The notes under the pieces: model-generated
Database searches by the model: none
Seen by the model: the letters and a program-made list of their open reading frames with translations, nothing else
What the model was told of the DNA's origin: nothing
Translations under genes and position numbers: made by a program
Shown: piece after piece, positions 1-13,200 of the stretch
Layout of the letters: each line of letters starts with the position of its first letter
How positions within the stretch are numbered: position 1 is the first letter of the stretch
Source of the DNA: Chimonanthus salicifolius
Lineage: Eukaryota; Streptophyta; Magnoliopsida; Laurales; Calycanthaceae
NCBI GenBank assembly: GCA_013350335.1
Contig: CM023541.1
Span: forward strand, 63,925,413-63,989,412
Direction: 5' to 3'
Length of the DNA: 64,000 bases

Positions 1-3000
1 AACCATGTATTCGGAAGGACACAAAGTAATTTTCTGAATTTTTTTTTAAGGTATTGTTCTGAAATTTCTGCTCATAGAATTGAGTGAGTTTAAAAATTTT
101 CTTTTCCTTTTTTTTTTTTTTCTTCTGTCCCCAGTCTCTTACTGATTGTCAGCACCTCACTGTGATAACTTATGTTTAACTTTTTTTAGTTAATATTATT
201 TTTAGTTCCAAATAATGATCTGGTAACTGCTTCTCACAGGCATATTCTCAGTTGACAAACTATATGAATGAGTCAGGGAGTGCTTCTTGATGATTTATAG
301 CTTCCGTAGACATAGTGCACTGCTAAAAATGAGTTCTAAAACCTTGCTTTCTTGATGGTCTCTTTATAATGAATAACATAAAAAACAACTTCTAGAAAGC
401 TACCGTTTATTTCTTCTTTTCTGATGTTTGATGCATGTTTGCAGATTCTCTAATATTAGAGGGGGTGGACGTGACAGGATATCCCATTTTCAATGACCCA
501 GAGGTTTAATATTTTCTCCCATCCTTGACTACCATTAGACCTATTTTGATGTCACTAAGACATTACACTCCATGAAGGCAGGTGCAGAAGGCTATTGCAT
601 TTGCAAGGAAAGCTCATTATGGACAGTTAAGGAAAACAGGAGAGACATATCTAACTCACTGTATTCACACAGGAAGGATCTTAGCAGCTCTGATTCCATC
701 TAGTGGACAAAGAGTATGTTTTCCCTCTTTGAAGCTCAGTAGTTCAAGTTTGTGGGAAGTATTTTTTTTTAACATTTTTATGCATTATGCTCATGGAGTG
801 TTGCTCTCTTGATAAAATGAAACTTTCCCTTGGAATTCAGTGCATCATTTCTTTCTTTCCTAGTTTGGTGCAGGCAATACATACAGTTATAGCTGGAATT
901 CTACACGATGTGATCGATGACACATGTGAAAACCTGAGTAGCATAGAAGAAGAGTTTGGTGGTGATGTTGCAAAATTAGTTGCTGGTGTTTCAAGGCTAA
1001 GCTACATAAATCAGGTATGCCTTGAATTGGTATTGGTTTGCGAGTGTGGTGGTGATGTCAAAAAATTAGTTTCTGGTTGTTGAGGCCAAGTTTTATAAAT
1101 CAGGTTTGCCTTGGTATTGATATTGATTTGCAATGGAACGATAATATTGTTGCATTTATGCAATCGACAGTAGCTTCTAAAGTTAATGTTCTTGTTGTTT
1201 TTGTCTTGGGAAAAGCAGCTAAAGTCTCTCAAAAATCAATTTGTAGAGACTTCAGAACGCACACAAACAACATGCATCAGGACCTGCTGTCTTTACTGCT
1301 GCTAAAAAATCTATTACTGTTGTGTTCTTAGATGTGGGTCTATCTTTCTGAAGTCCCATGAATCAAATTCTCTCTATTGTTGTGGGAATATCTCTTTTGT
1401 TTTGGAGATGTAGTTCATAGCGAAGTTTTAGTAACAGTGACCTCTTATTTTCTTTTCTTTCTTTCTTTCTCTTTTGAAATGATACATGCATTTCAGAGTC
1501 TCTTTGGACAAAATTATCTTGCTAATTTTACTATTCATCTACTCTTAAGAGTTTATTCCTTACTGATAATATATTCTTTAGTAAAAAATGCTGGCAATCA
1601 GCACTGATCTATCTATATCTGTACTGACATGAACACTTATCATATATTTTAGGAAAATGCTAAACTCAATTAAAATTATACTATATCCTATGCTTATGTG
1701 GCAAGTCATTTGCTTGATATCTTTACTCTTGAAAAGCCGACCAATTGTACCTTGCCATATGAGCATGAGGGTATAAAAGGGTATAATTGCAGGTAGTATA
1801 GCATCTCCCTATATTTTATTGCCATTTCTAGCTTCAATTTATGATGGTATTCATGTCATGCAGCTGCTGCGAAGACACCGCAGGACAAATGTGAATCAGG
1901 GAACTCTGCGGCCTGAAGAGGTATGTTGTGCTATTCTACTTATACATCAAGAACTTGAGTAAGTTCACCATGGGATTTACTTCATTTTATTATTATCATT
2001 TTGCCTCTGCTGTTCTGAATTTAAGCATGTTTTTGACTATCATGATTTCATCATGGTCTCTGGCCAAGCAGTCTGTAGGTTAAATGCATCAATTTTCTGC
2101 AACAGCTGCTTTTTGCATTATCAATGGCTTTCCCCTCCCATTCATATCAAAATTTCCAAAATCCAAATTGTAGGTTCCTTTGGGTCATGTAGAAGTGTGT
2201 GTTGTTTAATCACCATTGGTTGGTAATAATGAAATAGTGGAGGGTTTGGGTCTTCAGACCCTCTGAAAATACATTTGAGTGTATGACAGTGATGGTTGAT
2301 AGGAAAAGATTTTTTTTTTTTTTTTTTCATTTAGCAATGAAAAGAAGTATGATTTTTCAGTTTCAAATAAGTATTCTCTAATATCTTTCATCAGTAGGCT
2401 GGTCCAGTGAACAAAGTAAACTCCTTTTCTTTGATGAGTATTTTTGAACTTGTTAAGTAATTTTTCTGAAACATGGCATGTCAGTTTCATATGCAGTACT
2501 CTAATCTTGATATTTCTATATTTTGGTTTTATAGGCAAATAATTTACGAGTTATGCTTTTGGGCATGGTTGACGATCCTCGTGTGGTCCTTATCAAGCTT
2601 GCAGATCGTCTGCACAACATGAGAACCATGTATCCCCTCCCTCTGTCTTTGCTCATTCATTGTTTTTAACTTCATGTGTTAACCTATTGTTATGTTCTAG
2701 CTTTTTGTGTTTCTTTTACTGTTTAGAATACTTCATAGATTGAAAGTGACAACATATATCTAATCTAATTCATTGTTGCATGTGTCATTTGCACTGTGAT
2801 CTTGTTTGTTGTGTTAAAATATATGTGTAATTATAGAGTGGCATGTTTTCTCGAAAAGATTGACGTGCTCTGTTTCTTCTATTTTTTGCCTTTATGCAAA
2901 AAGGGGGTGTAATTGCTTTGAAATGCCCATCAAAAGATGGGAAATACCCCCTTCTCTCTTACTTTATGCCTTTACAGAAGATTGGTGCATGATTGCATTC

Positions 3001-6000
3001 AAAATGCCCCTTCTTTATTCAACAATGGTAGAATGGTAAATTGGTAATTGATTAAAGCACCAAAATTACAAATGTTTTTCTATTTATTTTCTACAATGGG
3101 AGTGAATGGGGTATTTCTGACCTTTTGCAAAGAAAGGATCATTTTGGTCAGGTTATATAAAAATTAACATGCTGCCATTTGGAATTGTGGCAACAGTACC
3201 TAATTGCAATTTTCATATGCCAATGATGAACTCCCAAATAACAAATGCCCATAGCATGGTTGGAAGTACTCTGTTGCAAGCATAAAGGTTGTGGATTTAA
3301 GTTATCTTACCATTCAGAAAAAGGGGACAAAGTTGTGATAATCAGAACATGGGGGACTTGGATAAGGATTTATCTTACCATTTAGAAAAAGGGGACAAAG
3401 TTGTGATAATCAGAACATGGGGGACTTGGACAAATTTGCAAAAGCTTCTGCCTGGGCATACAACCTATGTTAGTGCCTAGCCATAATCAATTACAAGTTT
3501 GAAACCCTGCACATTACCCTAACCCCCATGAATTCAAACTGGTCAGGCCAATATCTATCCATCTGATCTTCACATTGGATCAACTACTAAAAGTTGTATC
3601 AGTTGTTTATACTTTGGAGGCTCAAGATTGGTTGGGAAGATCTCTTGAGGCCGAAACTCTGAATAGATTCCTAGTCTGCATGATCTTTACCCTTCTATCC
3701 CATCTACTGAGTCAAAGGATAGGGCCCACCCTTTGATACAGTGTGGTCTGGAATTTGGTTTTATCTGTGTGTTTTGAAGACTTCCCTTGGTCACCGTAGC
3801 CCAAAAGACACCACCAGAAAAGGAAACAAAAAGTGTGAAAGATGAGAACCTATCTTTAGCCTAGCTTTTTCACCTTTCATGTGAATATATATTATGTAGT
3901 TAGTTATATTGCTAATGAACATCTTATTTTCATATTAAAGACAGTTAAGTGTGACCTATTTTGATCAATATACATCAAAGTTAGCAAGTCCTTGCTAACT
4001 GAAACTGAAGTTTTACATCTCTATACTCATCTCGAAGTAGTAGTATTATCCTACTGACCACAGCCCCAGATTGTATCGTCTTATAGTTATGCTCTGCCAT
4101 TGCCCAAGGCTCAAGCTGTTGCCCAGGAGACGTTAGCTGTTTGGTGTTCACTTGCTTCTAGATTAGGGGTGTGGGCTTTGAAAGCTGAATTGGAAGATCT
4201 CTGCTTTGCTGTTCTTCAGGTATGGTAACTTTCACTTTTACAATTTGATATCCTTTTCAGCATTTATGACACCTGCAAGGTTCTGTATTAGTAGTATTCT
4301 TTTAATAACTGATAATGCATAAAAGATAAACGCCGAAAAAATTGCAATTTTTTAAATCTTAAATGTGTTTAGGATTCTATAAGATGATTTGTTTATATTT
4401 TTTGAATCTTTCATCTTTATCATTTACTGGTGTACGCATTGGAGATTGGAATTTGATGACAGCCCATAAGCACAGTTGAAAGGTGCTTGGTGTTGCAACC
4501 ACCAGGATGAGGGTTCAACTTGCTTTTCTTGGAAAGAAGATTTACTAATTTGTTGATCATGTTGCTGCCTTCAAATCTATTTGTCTGATAACTGTAATCT
4601 TTGTTATCAGATATTCTTGCTGCATGCTTAACTGAGTGTCCAATTAAAAAAAATTGGTTATTCTTTTTGCCAGACAAATAATCTGTTGGCGTCTATTATC
4701 AGTTGACTTTAACGGCAATTGGAGGCATTTGTCAATTTGATCCTAGGATCATTTGCCTTTTTTTTTTCTTGGTACACTCCATAAGCTGTTGGATTTGTGC
4801 AGATGAATGGCCTGGATGTTATTATACTTGTGTACATGTACTGAAGAATGATGGGTGATAACATGATATAATTGCATATAATTGCAGACCCTCTTTATTT
4901 TTTTGTGACATTACTCACAAAGATAAACTTTCTATAGAATTTAATGGTTTGTTCTACATCATACAGCCTAATGCTTTCCGCAAAATACGAGCTGAGCTCG
5001 CTTCTATGTGGAATCCTCGCAACAGAGCTAGAAATCTGAGAAGAGTATCTGCAAAAGCTGGCTTGGATGAGAATAATGTTACTCCTAATTACGAAGGTTC
5101 TATCATGACTGACGAGGATATCACAACTATGAAGGTAAGCAGTGTATAAGTGTTCTGTTTTGTTTTCTTTTTTCAAAATGACAATAATGCTTGTTAGATA
5201 TGTAGAGGTTGAGTCCTTTTACTGAATGTATTCTTCTTTTCTATGTAATTGTTTTTTTTTTTTTTTGGTTGAAAAGTTTTTCTATGTAATTGTTTGTGAA
5301 ACATAATATCAATCCTTTACACTTTTTGTTTGTCTGATAGGTCAATCATGTTTGGCATCTGCTATTGTTTAAAATATCAGTAATCATATTGGGTAACCTT
5401 CATATTGCAAACATTTTGACACGAATGAAATAATTGCCTTATATAAAACCAGCTAAATAGTAAGATGGAAATTTGGAGAAGAACTCCTTGAATAATTGAT
5501 TTGAAATTTTTTACGACAAACATGGGATATATGGAGTGAGTTTTGTGGATTTGGGAGTAGGGAAGATGAACTTGTTAAAATTGAAAATGACTTAGTACCA
5601 TGAAGTGAGAAATTTCATTACTTAGGTTCTCCTGTAGAACAAAATGGAGGGTCTGATTTGCATATGGCTAATAGGATGGGCGCAAGGAGAGCCAACTGCT
5701 GGCAAGCCATTGGATATGTGATAGTAGAGTACGACATCTGATTAAAGGATGTTTCTATAAAACATTTAGACTTGTAATGCTATATAGAGCTGAATGTTGG
5801 ACGATGAAGAAAAGACAGGTAGATAAAGTGATGAAGGCAATGATCGGTTTGGAGAACCTTTCTAAGCCTTCAAATAAATTAATGGCAAACCCAACTCAAG
5901 CAACTAGGCACTTGAGAGAATCCGAAGTACATGGCCGCTTGGAATTTCGGGCAGTTCCTTGGATCCCTCGTCCTTTCCAATCCGCTAATTGGATTACATT

Positions 6001-7236
6001 CCAATAAATGGGCAACCGGAAACCCAATTAGATATGATAAACCTAGTCTAACTTCTTACCAGAAGAATAGAAAAGGCCCCAAATTTCACCGAGAAATTGT
6101 CAACGTGCAAGATCAATGGTGAAACCAAGTTTCCAATGAAACTAGTTCCACTCTTGATTGAATTAAATTTAAAATGCAACTCCAATCAAAAGCAATCAGA
6201 TTCCAATTAAAGTAATGCAGAATTTAAATGGAAAATTGCATGAATTAACTTAATTCAAAACAAAATTTAGAAACTAAAATTCAAAGCAAACTTACTCACA
6301 AGATAACTCGCTTAGAGACTTGTATCCAACTTGAATTCCAAAGCCAATTTTCGTGTCTACAATGCAGCCACCTGCCTCTATTTATAGCATTATAGAGGTT
6401 GGAAAAAGATAAAAAAAAAAAAACAGCCAAGGTGGCGGGGGAAGGAGTTGGCTAGCCTAGGGTTACATTTGTTGAGCCACAGTTTATCTGTGTCTCCTAT
6501 GTTGTCAATTCCGTGACATTGTCAAACCTTGCCTTTGGCAGTTTGAAGATGTTGCGTGAAGATTAATTGAAGACCAGAAGCTTGATGCAAATCATCTCCA
6601 GGTGTTTGGCAACCAAGCAGCTACGTTGGACCATATTTGACCCTAAAACATCCAAGGTATATTGGACCATATATGACCCATCACTGGACTCAATTGTAGG
6701 ACCTAAAATGAACTTAAGCCGTAGCCCAAGTCAAAGCCCAAAATGTTCTAAAATAAAATAATAAAAATAATAACAGTGCGCTCGACCAGTTGAAACTAAA
6801 GCTGCTCGTTTAAGAAAAAATAGGCCTCTTGTGTTCGACTGGTCGAAGCCCCTGTTCGACCAGCCGAGCAGATCAAAGAGCTTTTCCTGGAAAATTGAGG
6901 TATCTCAGGTTTGACTGGTCGAAACCTCTGTTCAACCAGTCGAGCAACTCAAGATCATTTCTCTCAGATTTTTGCATTCTCAGGTTCGTCTATTCGAAGC
7001 TGCCCTCGACCCTTCAAGGTTTAACAGTTTGTGCTTAGCTAGCATGTTTTATGGATGATTTCTAATACGGTATCCATGCTCACCGGCAAAATTAGGATAA
7101 AGGCTTGTAACGATGGCAGGAGGAAGAGAAAGATATGCTTGTATCCACGATAGGAAAAGAAGAAAGGAAGAAGAGATAGAAAATAAATTTCATTGATATT
7201 ATTCCATGGTCAAAAGTTATACTCTCTCCATGCGGT

Positions 7237-7279
<43 letters not shown>

Positions 7280-10200
7280 AGAAAACTACCGTAAGAACAA
7301 TCCTATTCCCGAGTGCAATGCGGGATAACTAGGGAACATAATGTAATTAGAAACTAACTAAAAAGAAATCCTAAGCTAATTAGGAGACCTACGTACATTA
7401 ATTAAAATTTAAATGAAATTGCTGAATAAAATAAAATATAAATAGAAAGTGAGTAGGCTCCATGCATGACTCAGGCTTGGGCTGTGTCCTACATCAATTT
7501 CGACCTTTTGAAACCTTGTCACCCGCATCTCGACTTGTCGAGATCTAGCCGTTATTATGTGTTTATTATAAATACCTGGCTTTCTTCTTAATGGCGACTA
7601 AGCGAGAGAAAGAGAGATTAGAGAGAAAATCCCTAATCACCTAGGACAATCAGAGAATGACCTCTCCATCAAATCATCTCCAAACCTTTGAAAGTCATGT
7701 TCTAATCACTTCATCAATAACCATTGATGTTCATAAGATTAAAGAGAAGTGATTAATAGAACTTTATCTAGGGAATCCTTGTAGCATCTATAACCCATCC
7801 TAGATCTGGCCTCGCCTATGGTTGCCCTCATTGGAGAATCTCAAACCACTGAAAACTGAAAACTAGAGGGCAGGCACTATTGAAGAACACAACTAAAGAT
7901 CTGTAAGAGCCAAGGCAAGTGTTTTTTGTTTCAATTATTTTAAATATTGTAAGGTGGATTAGACCTTTATGATCAAACTACCCTAAAAAATAGGAGTCAA
8001 GGAGTAGACCTTGGTGGTCGAACCTTTCAAAATTAGGATGTGTATTGTTAGGGTATTTTTACCCTTTCATAGTGTGTTTCGGATAGCCTAAGGTTGGGTG
8101 AGTCCAAGAGTAGATGTAGGTTCAGGTGAACCAAACCACTATAAATCGTTGTGCATGTGTGGTTTGTTTTGTTGGATTGCTTATTGGTATTTGCACACAC
8201 ATTTGTCTATTTCCGCTGCACATAATTTGGTAAAGTTAAACTACATAGTTTGAATAATTAATTTGATTGAAAATAAAGAAAAATTGGTTAAGGTCCTTGT
8301 CTCCCCATAAAAAAATCCTGAAGAGTAGCTCAAGTTTCCCAGCAAGACCTTTTGGCATTTCGAAAAGAGAAAGGTAATAGGTTGGGAGAATCACAAGTAC
8401 TGCCTGATTCCTGTTCTGAAGTGTTAATAGGTGTTTTTAGCATATTCCTTCCTAGTCGTATGCATTGTCATGTTTTTCCCCTTGTAATAAGACCATAAAG
8501 TCACACCTTTTATCATGTTCAGGATCTTCTGCAAGCGGTTCTGCCATTTGATCTGTTGCTGGACCGAAGGAAGCGGACTAACTTCCTAAATAATCTCAGG
8601 AAATGCTCGACGATTCCCATTGTGAAACCTAAAGTTGTTAGTGATGCTGGAATTGCTTTGGAATCTCTTGCAGTTTGTGAGGAAGCACTTGAAAGGGAGT
8701 TACTTATATCAACATCGTATGTTCTGCACAGTGCGAGCTCATTTTCTTTTTAGTTGCGAATAGTTTATAATTTCATGTCTTTTTTTTCCCCTTTGCAGTT
8801 ATATTCCGGGAATGGAAGTAACTCTCTATAGTCGTCTAAAAAGCTTGTATAGCATCTATTGCAAGGTATGTCCTAGTTATTTTATATATTACAGTAATAT
8901 GATTGGACAAAAGAGTGAAAGCCATGATCAAATGTATGGAATATTTTCTGTTTTTGTACTGGAAGATGGAAATTGTCATCTTTTTTCACGGTGGCAGTTT
9001 GGTCTCTCACAATGCTGTTGTGCCAAATGGTTTCCAGCTGATATAGCTTTCATTTGCACATAACTTGCGTCTAACCAATGGGTTTCTGTGAATCTATGTA
9101 AAAAAACAGCACTGTGTTTATCTGCTCTGGATTGTATTTTAATAGTGCTGCATCATTAATTACTGGTTGGCCACAAATTCCAGACCCATGATAACCCTCA
9201 GGCACTGGAGATGGTCTCATGGATATGATTTTGTGTCAGTCTTTTGGCAAGGTGTTGATGGTGGCTTGCTCAACACCTGTGTCAACTAGCCCATAATAGT
9301 TTTGTCTTTCTAAAAGGTGCATAAGAGCTACTTGAGAACAAAAAGGGTGAGTGGCAACTTCTTTTATGAAATTCCATACTTAGAGATGCTCAAAAACCAT
9401 ATGCAACACCACTCCAACTCATGGATCGAGTAAGCATGAAAACTCTCCTTCATTCTTCTTTTTTAATGAACAACTGAGATAATTTTTACTTTGTAGAGTT
9501 GTCCATTAATGAGCCAATTCATTTGATTTATTCATGATTTGCGATCACATTTATGTTTTTATGCATCACCTGACAATCTCATTCATTTTTGTTTTAACTA
9601 CAGAAATCTCATTCATCTGTATTATTTTTAGCTGATTTTATATAATTATGATACCATGCCCAAGATTAAATTATCATAGTAATTTATATCCTTGTCTTCA
9701 TTTGCCACTCGTTCATGAACAGATGAAAAGAAAAGGTGTTGGCATCAGGCAAGTTTATGATGCCCGTGCATTGAGGGTTGTTATTGGGGATAAGAAAGGA
9801 AAATTACATGGAGCTGCAGTCAAGTGTTGTTACAGCCTTCTTAACATTGTCCACAGGTGAATGGAATTATTTTGTTTATTTTCTTTTTTGAATTTCTTAT
9901 TTGAAACAGTTCAGGGCTCTAAAGCTAAAGTATTCACTGTGCTGCATTGTTGGATGGAATTATAATACATCTTAATGTGAGGTCGGGTGGATTTGGGAAT
10001 ATACAATCTAAATTCCTTTATTTTGCATTGTTATAAGATATGTTGAATAAATAAATGACATGTCCTCAATACATGCCTGTAAACTATCAGTTTATTTTCT
10101 AAGATTCTAAGAAACTTGTGATGAATTTCTGTACCATGTCTTTCAAAGTTCAAATAACTATATGTTTGGCACCTTTATTCATATGGTTTTGGTAATAACT

Positions 10201-13200
10201 AACAATCTTATACTTGGGCTGTGGTATCCAATGATGAATGATCATCACATGATTAGTTGAAACCTATACAACTTGGACGTGGATACATCTTAGCATTGGA
10301 TATGAACACCATATATTAGAGAAAGTGGTGCCAGAACGGTGAACTCTCTAACAATTTAGTGACAGGATGACAGCAACAATACAATGATAGCAGAAACAAC
10401 AATATAATTACACAGCACATGCATGCACACCTCTGTGCCACACTTTTTTGTGCAGAGAACCCTGTATACCTGTAATAATTAGCAAAAGGGTGATGGAGAG
10501 GTGTATATATGATGAGAGGTTCCTCAAAATCAGCTTGATGGGATCAATCTTGCATGTAGATTTTGATTTTTAAAATCCCAAAGTACAGTGGTCTTAAAGG
10601 CATGACAAAAAAATTGGGTTTCACCAACAATGTGTGTGGCCTCGAATCAGATTTCCCCTATGCATATGGACAAAACCCTCTAAATTTTTGTCCAGTTTTA
10701 TATAATTACCTTTATATGTTATATATATTAACATATATTTTCATCTAGTTTTCCAACCCTAAGAAGATGGTAAACGGTTGTGATGATGACGATGTAATTT
10801 CCACTTGTGAGACACCATTTGTGGGCATTAGTCCTGTGGACATCTGCATGCATTTTCATACACAAGGATGGGTGAGTTTGAAAAGTGCATGCATGGATGT
10901 GGGACCACCTCAGCTTTATTGATTACTGATTCTCATTGGTATCGTTATCTAGGCCCCGGAAATCAACTACGAAAATGGTGAGGAAAATTTCGGGTTGTCA
11001 TCCCAAAGTCAGTTTTATGGGAAGGCATTGGAACCATATTAAACCTGATAGGGCTGCATATGTCAGGTTTATCAAAGACTTTGAATGAATTGGAATAACA
11101 GAGAACATGACTTTTGATTGGGTTTGTATAAGTAGAACTTAGAAAATTGGCTTTGGATGGATAGTATTAGGCCTCATTATTGATGAGGGCTGCCCTTATT
11201 AGAAATTTAGTTCATATATGCAAACGTTATGGAAAAACATATCTTTGAGAAAAGAAATGCATGAAGTCCTTCTGAAAGTCATATAAGTGCTACTAAAATA
11301 TGCAAGTAAAAACCTTGCACAGGATAGCTCAATTGGCAGGCACTTTGGCTCAGGAATTAAAGGTCCCAAGTTTGAGTCATATAGTCACCTGTTGCTTGTG
11401 GCTTGTAGGGGGCTGCTTGCATCCCGAATTGTACCTCACACCCTCGTACTCAGGGAGAGGTGGGTGGTCTTGGGGTTCTCCTTCATCAATATATATAGTA
11501 AAAAAATTAATCACAGTTAAGTAGAAATGACAACTTGCATCTGTATCATTCTCTCTTCTTAGAAAGTAATATCCTTGCCATGCATCTGAAACAAAATTAA
11601 TGTTTTCTGTTCTATCTTTTGTCATTCAGGCTTTGGACCCCTATTGACGGCGAGTTTGATGATTACATTGTGAATCCCAAGCCTAGTGGCTATCAGGTGA
11701 ATATCCTGCCATTCAATTTAAATTTATATTTTATTGTTTTCCCCCATAACAATATTTGAGTAGAGTGCTAGAGGCTTTTATATAGCTGTTGGAGAAGTTA
11801 ATCTAGTCATTTGTGGTGTTGGCTAGCAACACGAGGAAGGTTTTCTGTATGTTTAACAATGCAATCAGGTACATGAAAATGATCGTCATCTTTTTATTGA
11901 AGAGTTCATGAAAATATTATCATCGTTGTCGTCTAAGTGATTTATCCCATCTATTCGGGGTTGGCACTCGTAATTGGATTTGGCAAATTGTTTCTCATGG
12001 CTAGATTGTCTCCCGTTTGACTTGAATCCACAAGCTTATGGTTGCAACTATAAACACGAACAGGTTCTTTTCATGAAAACAACACATTTTTGTCGTAAAC
12101 AGTATGATATATGAAAGTGTTTTCTTTACCATGGCACCCTCTGCGGCTTAAGGTGGACTAACACTGTAGTTTGAAGTAGTCATGGACCCCACACATGATA
12201 GGATCTTATGCTTTATCTATACGACACATGACATTTGCTTTACGAGCAGGTGTCTTGTGAGTGTTCTCATTCCTTAGTCTGCTCCATTAGATGACTTGTA
12301 TGATATGTGGACAACCTGTATCTATTCCCTTGTATTATTGTATTTTGCTTTCTGAGGCTTCTCAAGGTAGCATTTATATTCATCTGATCTCCATTTTCTG
12401 CATTATGTTTTTTCAATTTCCGACCAGCATGTGACTCTTATTCTTCACTTCTTTTTTCTTTAGTCTCTTCATACTGCAGCTCAAGGACCCGATAGCTCAC
12501 CCTTGGAGGTACAAATCAGAACACAGGTATCAAACATGTCTTGTATGAAATATGCAACATTTCAGCATCGAGCAGTGATACTTCTCCACATATTACACTC
12601 TTAGAGCTTAGCCAATAGTGATAAATGATCCTGCAACTGTGTAGCGGATGCATGAGTATGCAGAATATGGACTTGCAGCACATTGGCTCTATAAGGAAAC
12701 TGAGAATAAGGCTGCACGCACAAATGCTTCACCTGATGTGAAGATTGACTCACCTTCCTACCAATCTGAAGTGTTGATAGATGATACTTCTGTACAAGAT
12801 GATGAATTTCAGAAGTATAATTCACTAAAAGTAGGACATCCAGTCCTTAGAGTTGAAGGGAGTCATTTACTTGCTGCTGTCATTGTCAGGTGCAGTAATT
12901 CTTGTCCTGAGAATGCAATTATCAGTTTGCTGGGTTTTTATTTTCGCAAACTTATATTAGAGTACTGACTTCGCAGTGTGGATAAGGGTGGAAGGGAGCT
13001 ACTCGTGGCTGTGAGCTTTGGACTAGGGGCTTCTGAAGCAGTTCCTGATAGAAGATCTACTCATCAGATACAGCGGTGGGAAGCCTATGCAAGACTATAC
13101 AAAAAGGTTGGCTCTCTTTACCTTGAACTCTCAATCTCCTTATCTGTCAACCTAATGAATCATATACTCAAACTTATATTCAAGGATTTACTGTGTGGGT

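Noticed and set aside
5777..6007. Real gene from the 76-codon frame [12 protein letters not shown]...
   Set aside because: Recognisable as the tail of an RTE-type LINE reverse transcriptase; decayed and inside an RSH1 intron.
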